From: Bacillota bacterium
GTDB taxonomy: Bacteria > Bacillota_A > Clostridia > Peptostreptococcales > Anaerovoracaceae
Length of the DNA: 5,857 bases
Direction: 5' to 3'
NCBI GenBank assembly: GCA_017457585.1
Contig: JAFTHD010000188.1
Span: 1 to 5,857 of the forward strand
Shown here: piece by piece, positions 1 through 4,848 of the stretch
How the letters are laid out: each line of letters starts with the position of its first letter
Position numbering within the stretch: position 1 is the first letter of the stretch
Notes under the pieces: model-generated
Told to the model about the DNA's origin: nothing
Database searches by the model: none
What the model saw: only the letters and a program-made list of their open reading frames with translations
Made by a program: the position numbers and the translations under genes

Positions 1-123
1 CACGGTCCAGCCACCGATCTTGATGGCGTGCCTCGGCCTGAAGAGCATTTTGACCGCCAGATAATTTGTAAAATATCCTATTACGGCACCGACAAGCGGT
101 CCCGCAAGCATCGTTATACTCAT
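1..123 (-). CDS. DUF445 family membrane protein, N-terminal fragment
   Basis: Only the first 41 codons lie in the window; the gene continues beyond position 1. The reading begins [20 protein letters not shown] and continues [19 protein letters not shown]. The GxxIGYxTNxLAxKMLFRP signature is the hallmark N-terminus of DUF445 (YheB/YjiN-like) proteins, a family of membrane-associated proteins of unknown biochemical role. The hydrophobic start with glycines fits a first transmembrane segment. The ATG lies 9 bases after the stop of the chorismate mutase gene; an AGGTAAGAG stretch overlapping that stop can serve as a weak ribosome binding site, so translation is probably coupled to the upstream gene. 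Family assignment is confident from the motif; function is unknown, and a link to aromatic metabolism is only suggested by co-transcription. Confidence 0.85.
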   Translation of the reverse strand, partial: MSITMLAGPLVGAVIGYFTNYLAVKMLFRPRHAIKIGGWTV

Positions 124-132
124 GTCTCTTAC

Positions 133-705
133 CTACTCAACGCTCAAAATCTCGAACTCCTGGCTCTCCTGTGAAAGCTGCAGAAGCATTTTGCGAACGT
201 TGATATCTTCGATGCTGCCGCCTATCGTAATCCACAGTCTCATGGCGGAATTGTCGATGGAGTTGTCCATCCTCTGAATCTCCGTAACGTTGTATCCATA
301 GTCGCTGATCAGCCCAAAGATTGCCGCAGCCTGACCCGGTACGTTGTCCCTTATCATCTCGAATCTGACCTTCTTTGGTTCTGCCGGAATCTCCACATCC
401 TCAAGCAGTTCTTCGAAGAGTCCGTCCACCTGGTCGTAAAGTATGCTGTACTGAAGCATTCTGCTGGACTCTATCATCTTTCGGGCAAAGCCCTTCATCT
501 CAGGAAGTCTCTCCTCGGGAACGCCGTCGCTCATATTGGCCATGATGTTATCCTCTCGCTCCTCCAGGTAAATGTGGTGAATCCCGTCGTCGATCTTCGT
601 CTGAACGACCTGCTCCGCGTAGTCAAGTCTCTTCATGAGCAGCTCTCTTATCTCAGCGTCGAGAACGTCTATATCTTTTCTTATGTCTTCAAGCTTCATC
701 GTCAT
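133..705 (-). CDS. aroQ: Chorismate mutase (AroQ class) with C-terminal ACT domain
   Basis: A 190-residue cytoplasmic protein predicted to convert chorismate to prephenate, the branch point to phenylalanine and tyrosine. Residues 4-90 form the all-helical AroQ fold. Aligned by eye to E. coli chorismate mutase, the active-site residues are all present: Arg9, Arg26, Lys37, Arg50, Glu51, Ser81 and Gln85 (E. coli Arg11, Arg28, Lys39, Arg51, Glu52, Ser84, Gln88). Residues about 112-190 look like an ACT domain, with D120-NVPG followed by a helix and a GYNVTEI strand, suggesting allosteric control by an amino acid. The prephenate dehydratase domain that lies between these two modules in P-proteins is absent. 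The first ATG is chosen because AGAGG sits 7 bases upstream; the ATG two codons later would be 13 bases away. It heads a two-gene unit with the DUF445 gene. The symbol denotes enzyme class rather than confirmed orthology. Confidence 0.88.
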   Translation of the reverse strand: MTMKLEDIRKDIDVLDAEIRELLMKRLDYAEQVVQTKIDDGIHHIYLEEREDNIMANMSDGVPEERLPEMKGFARKMIESSRMLQYSILYDQVDGLFEELLEDVEIPAEPKKVRFEMIRDNVPGQAAAIFGLISDYGYNVTEIQRMDNSIDNSAMRLWITIGGSIEDINVRKMLLQLSQESQEFEILSVE

Positions 706-734
706 CGTCTTACCTCTTTTCTGATTGCAATGAT

Positions 735-750
735 TACAGCAAATGCTGCA
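735..750 (-). other. Short hairpin in chorismate mutase leader
   Basis: The minus strand contains CAGC-ATTT-GCTG (737-748), extendable by a G-U and a T-A pair, about 30 bases before the start codon. No U-tract follows, so it is not an intrinsic terminator. It may be an operator half-site pair, an mRNA hairpin, or chance. Confidence 0.3.
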
Positions 751-765
751 CTTACATTATATATG

Positions 766-794
766 ATTATATTACCCTATGCCAGTCTCGTAAA
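766..794 (-). promoter_or_regulatory. Promoter for chorismate mutase-DUF445 unit
   Basis: On the minus strand TTTACG (789-794) and a perfect TATAAT (766-771) are separated by 17 bases. The -35 box lies inside the last codons of the DUF169 gene. A second TATAAT at 756-761 lacks a good -35 partner. No terminator separates this promoter from the DUF169 gene, so read-through is also possible. Confidence 0.55.
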
Positions 795-1538
795 GGAGGC
801 ATCGCCGCCCTCGCCGTCATGGATTCTTTCCTTCGTCTTCTTGAACACCTCCGCGTGGAAGAAACATTCGCCTGTCACACTGAGCATGTACTCGAAGTCT
901 TCCCCCGTAAAGGATATGGCCACCTTATCTTCGTCGATAAACTTTCGCGTTGCAATGTCGGTTCCGGTGATTACGGCGCGGGAGTTTTCTTTGCCGATTT
1001 CTGAGAAAGGAACCCTGAGCATGGACGCGCAGCCGGAAGCTGTCGTTGCTGCGATGTGATCGTAGTAGCCCCTGTTGTATCCGTGGAGATTAAAAAGTGT
1101 GCTAAGTTGGTCCGGTGTGCAGAACACGGTAACCACATCTGCCTTAAGACCCTCTCTGTACGGCTCAAACCGTATGGCATCGTGCCCATCCATGACATCC
1201 TTCGGCAGGCTGTCGAACATAGCCTCCCCGGTAGGCGGATCGCACTTGAACCTTTCACCCTTCGGAGTCCACATCTGATCTGATCCGTGGGACAGGAATA
1301 TTCCAAAACCTCCCGGAATCTCAGGTCTCCCGTCCACAAGACCCGAATTGTGATCGAAGCCTCCGCAGCTGCAGGAACCCTTTTTCAAAGTGACCGTTCT
1401 GCCTGCAAGAACCTGCGGAAACACCTTGTAGACGCACCCGAAAAGGTCATCGCACTTGACGTCCTTTGAGTCGACGCGAGTCGACGCTATTACACACCCG
1501 TCCAGCTTCAGAACGTCTGTAAATTCTTTGTAACTCAT
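777..1538 (-). CDS. DUF169 family protein (COG2043-like)
   Basis: A 253-residue soluble protein without signal peptide or membrane segments. The pattern C35-x(11)-G47-x(8)-C56-S-C58-GG, then a glycine-rich stretch (G66 to G79), then DVVTVFCTPDQLSTL (134-148) and a Cys170 just before a conserved proline-containing turn, matches my knowledge of DUF169, an uncharacterised family common in anaerobes and archaea. There are nine cysteines in total (15, 29, 35, 56, 58, 99, 140, 170, 225). The CxCGG site and the scattered others make metal or iron-sulfur binding conceivable, but this is inference. The ATG is supported by AGGAG 8 bases upstream. It has its own extended -10 promoter and sits downstream of a terminated structured RNA. 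Full length for the family; catalytic role unknown. Confidence 0.75.
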   Translation of the reverse strand: MSYKEFTDVLKLDGCVIASTRVDSKDVKCDDLFGCVYKVFPQVLAGRTVTLKKGSCSCGGFDHNSGLVDGRPEIPGGFGIFLSHGSDQMWTPKGERFKCDPPTGEAMFDSLPKDVMDGHDAIRFEPYREGLKADVVTVFCTPDQLSTLFNLHGYNRGYYDHIAATTASGCASMLRVPFSEIGKENSRAVITGTDIATRKFIDEDKVAISFTGEDFEYMLSVTGECFFHAEVFKKTKERIHDGEGGDASFTRLA

Positions 1539-1573
1539 ACCTCTATCTCCTTGAATTGTGGAACTATATTTTG

Positions 1574-1602
1574 ATTATATCATACCGTACAATGTGCAAA
1601 AA
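1574..1602 (-). promoter_or_regulatory. Extended -10 promoter for the DUF169 gene
   Basis: On the minus strand the sequence TGA-TATAAT (1574-1582) gives a perfect -10 with the TG extension, about 35 bases before the start codon. The matching -35 position (1597-1602, TTTTTG) is poor, as is usual for extended -10 promoters, and T-tracts lie upstream. It lies downstream of the RNA terminator, so the gene can be transcribed independently of the RNA. Confidence 0.6.
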
Positions 1603-1655
1603 CTAAAAAGACTTGAAGAATCCGCAGGCTCACTCAGCGCCCTATGCCGAACCAT

Positions 1656-1691
1656 AAAAAAACCCGCCTGACTCAAACCTGCCAGACGGGT
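1656..1691 (-). terminator. Intrinsic terminator of the noncoding RNA
   Basis: On the minus strand ACCCGTCTG (1683-1691) pairs with CAGGCGGGT (1662-1670), nine pairs with one G-U, around a 12-base loop, followed immediately by a run of T (1656-1661). There is no T-run on the plus-strand side, so it works in the minus direction only. No protein gene ends nearby on this strand: the tautomerase stop is about 290 bases upstream. It therefore marks the end of a separate RNA or an attenuated leader. Confidence 0.9.
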
Positions 1692-1918
1692 CACTCTGAA
1701 ATTTCCTTTAGTTTCACTTCATAACCTCACTTTCTCACGACTCTGTACCGCTCCTGCCGCCCGCGCTTCCCAGCGCTGCCGGCACTTCGCTGCTCTTCGT
1801 GTTCTCATCTCGTCCTGCGCCGCCCCGGAGACTTCTCTCCGCCGAACCGCGCTCCTCGCGGAAACTTAGCTTCTTCGCATCTTCTCGCGTTGCTTCTGCT
1901 CTTCTGTTCCTTTGTTGT
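1656..1918 (-). ncRNA. Candidate structured noncoding RNA, about 260 nt, family unknown
   Basis: Bounded by a strong-looking promoter (1925-1953, predicted start near A1918) and an intrinsic terminator ending near 1656. The transcript is purine-rich and much more GC-rich than the flanking gaps. Hairpins seen by eye: CCGCG/CGCGG with loop AGGAG (1847-1861); a 6-bp stem with GAAG loop (1826-1841); and a two-part stem at 1755-1784, TGCCG/CGGCA outside a 3x3 internal loop and GCGCT/AGCGC inside, capped by a GNRA-type GGGA tetraloop. CACGA (1797-1801) can pair with TCGTG (1736-1740) to enclose that stem, and AGTTT (1862-1866) with AAACT (1710-1714) to close a multibranch domain. GAAGAGCAG occurs twice (1790-1798, 1896-1904). 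I looked for T-box, SRP, 6S, RNase P, glmS and common riboswitch signatures from memory and saw none. It could be a free RNA or a leader ending before the DUF169 gene. Confidence 0.65.
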
Positions 1919-1924
1919 AAACAC

Positions 1925-1981
1925 ATAATAACACGGTTAAGAAAGCAAGTCAACAGAATTTTATAATTTTTATAAATTTTC
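1925..1981 (-). promoter_or_regulatory. Strong promoter with UP-like element driving the RNA
   Basis: On the minus strand TTGACT (1948-1953) and TATTAT (1925-1930) are 17 bases apart, and a TGT immediately before the -10 adds the extended -10 motif. Directly upstream, 1956-1981 is almost pure A/T with A- and T-tracts, as in UP elements of stable-RNA promoters. No ribosome binding site with a plausible gene follows. The arrangement is the best promoter match in the window. Confidence 0.75.
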
Positions 1982-1984
1982 TGA

Positions 1985-2206
1985 TTATTTGGTTATGAGC
2001 TCCGATTCTACGATCACGTTTGCATTGTCAACTCTCTTGAGAACGTCTTCAGTGAATGTTTCCGGCGGCGTGTCCGTCAGTGAAACCGATACATGTTCCG
2101 GCTGGAATCCCAGTTCTTCAATGAAAAGAGTCTCGATTTTCTTTGCGATATTTTCTTTGATCTCCGGTGTTCTTCCCGGGTACAGACTTACATCGATATG
2201 TGGCAT
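1985..2206 (-). CDS. 4-oxalocrotonate tautomerase-like protein
   Basis: A 73-residue protein of the tautomerase superfamily, which uses an N-terminal proline (Pro1 after Met removal) as general base in keto-enol tautomerisation. Numbering from that proline, Pro1, Arg11 (in PGRTPEIK) and Phe50 (in ETFTEDV) match the catalytic positions of 4-oxalocrotonate tautomerase. The Arg39 position, however, is Ser39 in HVSVSLTD, so the classical substrate may not apply. It is about 11 residues longer than the 62-residue classical enzyme at the C-terminus (VDNANVIVESELITK). Such proteins usually assemble as hexamers. The ATG has GGGAG 7 bases upstream and its own promoter. No hairpin terminator follows the stop, so transcripts may run into the RNA gene. 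Family is firm; substrate is unknown. Confidence 0.85.
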   Translation of the reverse strand: MPHIDVSLYPGRTPEIKENIAKKIETLFIEELGFQPEHVSVSLTDTPPETFTEDVLKRVDNANVIVESELITK

Positions 2207-2245
2207 TTCTTTTCTCCCTTCTTATTTAAGTGTCTTTGTGCTTTA

Positions 2246-2275
2246 ATTATAAAACACCGCACGCCCCCTGTGCAA
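2246..2275 (-). promoter_or_regulatory. Promoter for the tautomerase gene
   Basis: On the minus strand TTGCAC (2270-2275) and a perfect TATAAT (2246-2251) are separated by 18 bases, and the -10 lies about 40 bases before the start codon. The -35 matches consensus only in its first three bases. Confidence 0.6.
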
Positions 2276-2334
2276 TAGTGCTGCGAGAGCAAATACTTTT
2301 CACCGGCGGGCGCTCCCGCTTCATGACCATCCTG

Positions 2335-2383
2335 ATAACGTAAGGGCGCCTCACATACTGCGAAGCGCCTCTATCACCGTTAT
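2335..2383. repeat. Nested inverted repeat after the aminotransferase gene
   Basis: ATAACG (2335-2340) and CGTTAT (2378-2383) flank an inner pair GGCGC (2345-2349) and GCGCC (2365-2369) with a 15-base loop. The structure starts 7 bases after the aminotransferase stop. It may act as a transcript-end hairpin, but neither strand has a clean T-run directly after the stem, so I do not call an intrinsic terminator. Confidence 0.4.
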
Positions 2384-2390
2384 TATTATA

Positions 2391-3584
2391 TTATGCACGT
2401 GCCTTGTATGCCTCAAGACCCAGCCTTATAAGCTCTGCCGCCCTTCTCATCTTCTCTGGGGAAAGAACATAGGCTATTCGGATTTCGTCTCTTCCTGCTC
2501 CCGGCGTTGAATAAAAACCCTCTGCCGGACTGAAGTTTACAGTCTCACCATTGTCCTCAAACTCCGTCAGCATGAACATGAGGAACTTTTCTGCGTCGTC
2601 TACCGGAAGTTTTGCCATCAGATCAAACGAGCCGCCCGGCTTCTGGCAAACCACCCCCGGAATCTTTGATATCTCCTCATAAGCCGCATCGCGCCTTGCG
2701 TCGTAAATGCACTTCACCTCTTCATAGTAGGCGGCATCCATCTTATAAAGTTCCGCTGCGCCTACCTGCTCCAAAGTCGGCGAACAAAGTCTCGCCTGTG
2801 CCAGCTTCAGCATCGCTTCCATGATCTCAGGGTTCTTGCTTAATACTGCACCGACACGCGCGCCGCATGCTGAATATCTCTTTGATACGGACTCTACGAT
2901 AATCACCCTGTCGGCGTACTCCGGGAGCTGCCCGAATGTTACTGGCGTTTTGCCGTCAAATGTGAACTCTCTGTACACCTCGTCCGCAATGATCCAAAGG
3001 TCGTGTTCCTTTGCAAACTCTCCGACAGTCCTCATATCGTCTATCGACAATACGTTACCTGTAGGGTTGCCCGGGTTGATACAGCAAATTGCCTTAATGT
3101 CCTCTCTGTATGCGGCTTCAAGACGCGCTCTGTCCGCCCAGAAGTACCCGTCCTCAGCCTTCGTCTGTATCGGCACAATCTGGCCACCTGCAGATGCGCA
3201 GAAGGTGGCGTAATTAGTATAAAACGGCTCTGCCATCATCACCTTTTCGCCCGGGTTCAGAATGCTCGTAAAGATCATGTTCAGCCCTTCTGATGCACCG
3301 TTTACAGGGATTATCTGGTCACGTATAAATTCCACGCCGTAATGATTGAAATAGCCTATTATCGCATCGAGCAGTCCGGTATATCCTCCCGACTGTTCGT
3401 ATTCAAGAACTTTGTTATTGTAATTTCTGATTGCTTCCATGAAGCATTCAGGTGTTTCAAGATCAGGCTGACCGATGTTCAGCCAATACAGTTTCTTACC
3501 GTCTTCAATGGCTTTGAATCCGAATTTATTAAGCTTCCTAATCGGCGAAAACTGCATCGCCGAAACTCTCTTTGATAGCAACAT
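2391..3584 (-). CDS. Class I/II PLP-dependent aminotransferase (aspartate aminotransferase-like)
   Basis: A complete 397-residue fold-type I aminotransferase that would transfer an amino group between an amino acid (probably aspartate or an aromatic) and 2-oxoglutarate in the cytoplasm. Visible landmarks: NIGQPD (36-41), the phosphate-binding NGASEG (95-100), the ring-stacking EPFYTNY (119-125), NPGNPTG (170-176) with Asn173, ADEVY (200-204) with Asp201 and Tyr204 contacting PLP, the Schiff-base Lys235 in SVSKRYS, and Arg369 in EIRIAY that binds the substrate carboxylate. No key residue is missing. The start is fixed by an in-frame stop two codons upstream (3588-3590). The GAGGAG ribosome site (3598-3603) is 13 bases away, longer than usual. 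Substrate cannot be read from sequence, so no symbol is given. It appears monocistronic. Confidence 0.9.
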   Translation of the reverse strand: MLLSKRVSAMQFSPIRKLNKFGFKAIEDGKKLYWLNIGQPDLETPECFMEAIRNYNNKVLEYEQSGGYTGLLDAIIGYFNHYGVEFIRDQIIPVNGASEGLNMIFTSILNPGEKVMMAEPFYTNYATFCASAGGQIVPIQTKAEDGYFWADRARLEAAYREDIKAICCINPGNPTGNVLSIDDMRTVGEFAKEHDLWIIADEVYREFTFDGKTPVTFGQLPEYADRVIIVESVSKRYSACGARVGAVLSKNPEIMEAMLKLAQARLCSPTLEQVGAAELYKMDAAYYEEVKCIYDARRDAAYEEISKIPGVVCQKPGGSFDLMAKLPVDDAEKFLMFMLTEFEDNGETVNFSPAEGFYSTPGAGRDEIRIAYVLSPEKMRRAAELIRLGLEAYKARA

Positions 3585-3604
3585 ATTTTACACAAATCTC
3601 CTCA

Positions 3605-3631
3605 ACTATAATGTAATGCCTAAGATGTCAA
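3605..3631 (-). promoter_or_regulatory. Possible promoter for the aminotransferase gene
   Basis: A perfect TTGACA (3626-3631) is followed by TATAGT (3605-3610), but the spacer is only 15 bases and the predicted start would fall in the ribosome binding site. A weaker alternative is TTGCAT (3632-3637) with TACATT (3610-3615) at 16 bases, which leaves the ribosome site intact. Confidence 0.35.
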
Positions 3632-3680
3632 ATGCAAATACAAGCGGGGCAAGTATTCTGTATACATTCATAACATAAGT

Positions 3681-3713
3681 TAAAATCCCCGTCAATATTT
3701 AGAGGGGATTTTT
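3681..3713 (-). terminator. Intrinsic terminator after the AEC transporter gene
   Basis: AAAATCCCC (3682-3690) pairs with GGGGATTTT (3704-3712) around a 13-base loop, 13 bases after the transporter stop. Because the stem ends in A/T on both sides it could work in both directions. On the minus strand the T-run is only four bases and lies within the stem. Confidence 0.7.
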
Positions 3714-3725
3714 AATAACGATATA

Positions 3726-4661
3726 TTATATGATTTCTACTATAACCGCGAATACGCTTAGGGTGACGAGAGATAACACGGTCGAAAGCATTACACCCTT
3801 TGTCGAGAATCCTACATCCCCGTCGTACTGCTGTGCAAATATTGTCGTGCAGGCTCCCACCGGGGTTGCCATTTCAACGACAATGACCTTGCCGATGAGG
3901 CTCATATCCGGGAAGATGAGCAGAACTCCTGCCAGGAAAATTAGCGGTATTGCAAGCAGTCTGAAGGCGGACATCACGTACAGCCTCTTATCTTCAAGAA
4001 GGTCTTTGAAGCTGAGCCTTCCCAGCTGGAATCCTACGACCATCATGGCAAGCGGCGCCGTTGCAGATCCGACCGTCTCCATCGGTACGGATATAATGGA
4101 TGGCAAAGTAATGCCTGCTACGAAGAGCCCCAGCCCGACTACTATCGATGCCATCCCCGGCGTCAGGAAGTGCTTGACGCTCAGCCCTATGTGCTTGCCG
4201 GTGGACCTCTCGATGAGGATAATTCCCACTGTAAATATGAATATATCCTGCACTGCATCTATGAGCGCTGCATAAAATGTTCCTTCTGAACCGTAGAGCG
4301 CCGCGCACACCGGAATTCCCATGAATCCGGTGTTTCCGAACATGAGCATGAAGGTGAGAAGATATGCCTTGGAGTCATCAAGGCTCTTCATGACTTTGCA
4401 CAGGCCTCTGGCGATAATGTACGCGATAACCATGGCAGCTATCATTGCGATGGCAAGTATTCCCATGTTTATGCAGAGTTCCTTCGAAAAATCTCTCTGC
4501 AGGGATATCACGATAAGACACGGCCACGTAACGTTGACGATGACCGTTGAAAGTCCTTTGCTCTGCTCATCACTCATAACGCCGGTTCTTCCAAGCAAGA
4601 ATCCCGGAATAATCATGAGAAAAAGTTTTATAAGAGACAATATTATCTGTGTTGTAGCCAT
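3726..4661 (-). CDS. AEC family transporter (auxin efflux carrier/malate permease-like)
   Basis: A 311-residue integral membrane protein with about ten hydrophobic segments, matching the AEC family (PF03547) in length. Landmarks: IIPGFLLGRTGV (17-28) in the first helix, FGNTGFMGIPV (108-118) with the conserved Asn of the broken helix, PLAMMVVGFQLG (203-214), and near the C-terminus ATPVGACTTIFAQQYDGD (265-282) with a final STVLSLVTL helix. Bacterial members are carriers of organic anions such as malate, or of other small metabolites; the substrate here is not predictable. The ATG at 4661 is preferred because AAGGAG sits 6 bases upstream; a GTG ten codons earlier would swallow that site. A promoter and an inverted repeat lie upstream, a terminator downstream, so it is likely a single-gene transcript. 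It diverges from the secreted-protein gene. Confidence 0.88.
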   Translation of the reverse strand: MATTQIILSLIKLFLMIIPGFLLGRTGVMSDEQSKGLSTVIVNVTWPCLIVISLQRDFSKELCINMGILAIAMIAAMVIAYIIARGLCKVMKSLDDSKAYLLTFMLMFGNTGFMGIPVCAALYGSEGTFYAALIDAVQDIFIFTVGIILIERSTGKHIGLSVKHFLTPGMASIVVGLGLFVAGITLPSIISVPMETVGSATAPLAMMVVGFQLGRLSFKDLLEDKRLYVMSAFRLLAIPLIFLAGVLLIFPDMSLIGKVIVVEMATPVGACTTIFAQQYDGDVGFSTKGVMLSTVLSLVTLSVFAVIVEII

Positions 4662-4698
4662 ATGTTGCTCCTTGCCCGAACCTTCGCGCACCCCGTTT

Positions 4699-4711
4699 CG
4701 TGATGTTCACG
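4699..4711. promoter_or_regulatory. Operator-like inverted repeat at the transporter transcription start
   Basis: CGTGA-TGT-TCACG is a perfect 5-bp inverted repeat with a 3-base centre. It begins 5 bases downstream of the -10 box (4716-4721), so it would overlap the transcription start. This is a common position for a repressor site, though a short mRNA hairpin is equally possible. Confidence 0.4.
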
Positions 4712-4715
4712 TGGA

Positions 4716-4745
4716 ATTATAACTCTATTATCCTTGATATTTCAA
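4716..4745 (-). promoter_or_regulatory. Promoter for the AEC transporter gene
   Basis: On the minus strand TTGAAA (4740-4745) and a perfect TATAAT (4716-4721) are separated by 18 bases, leaving a leader of about 48 bases before the ATG. Confidence 0.7.
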
Positions 4746-4779
4746 GGCGTTTAACCCACGTTTATATATCTTTTATACC

Positions 4780-4814
4780 TTGTATTTGCGAAAAATTGTT
4801 CTATACTATATATA
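4780..4814 (+). promoter_or_regulatory. Promoter region for the secreted FN3 protein gene
   Basis: Two overlapping solutions are visible: TTGTAT (4780-4785) with TATACT (4802-4807), spacer 16; or TTGCGA (4786-4791) with TATATA (4809-4814), spacer 17. The two promoters of this divergent region are about 35-45 bases apart at their -35 boxes. Confidence 0.5.
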
Positions 4815-4815
4815 G

Positions 4816-4834
4816 GTGTTTTATCGCATAACAC
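4816..4834 (+). other. Inverted repeat in the leader of the secreted-protein gene
   Basis: GTGTT (4816-4820) and AACAC (4830-4834) are separated by nine bases, just after the predicted transcription start and immediately before the GAGG ribosome site. It could be an operator or a weak mRNA hairpin; five pairs with a 9-base loop may also be chance. Confidence 0.25.
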
Positions 4835-4848
4835 GAGGTATATATACT

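Noticed and set aside
574..1059. Plus-strand open frames opposite the chorismate mutase and DUF169 genes
   Set aside because: They are antisense shadows: no ribosome sites, no recognisable domains, and the minus-strand frames show clear families with catalytic or conserved residues.
971..1339. Second minus-strand frame within the DUF169 gene
   Set aside because: Out-of-frame shadow of the DUF169 coding sequence with no family resemblance.
1603..1655. Weak GC-containing hairpin between the RNA terminator and the DUF169 promoter
   Set aside because: Only three or four pairs with an imperfect loop; not above chance by eye.
1656..1918. Identification of the RNA as a T-box leader
   Set aside because: AGAGTGACCCG before the terminator loosely recalls the T-box sequence, but the canonical AGGGTGGNACCGCG is not there and no aminoacyl or amino-acid gene follows directly.
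1656..1918. Identification of the RNA as large SRP RNA
   Set aside because: The length is similar to the Bacillus scRNA, but the conserved GGAAGGAAGCAGC-like helix 8 motif is missing.
1735..1953. Minus-strand open frame of 72 codons across the RNA region
   Set aside because: It would need a TTG start located inside the -35 box of the RNA promoter, has no ribosome site, and encodes a low-complexity Arg/Glu/Gly-rich peptide expected from purine-rich structured RNA.
3730..4275. Plus-strand frame opposite the AEC transporter
   Set aside because: Antisense shadow of a well-supported membrane protein gene; Ser/Thr-rich composition typical of the reverse complement of hydrophobic codons.
4662..4691. 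Upstream GTG start for the AEC transporter (ten extra residues)
   Set aside because: The extension MREGSGKEQH is charged and contains the AAGGAG ribosome site that is correctly spaced for the ATG at 4661.
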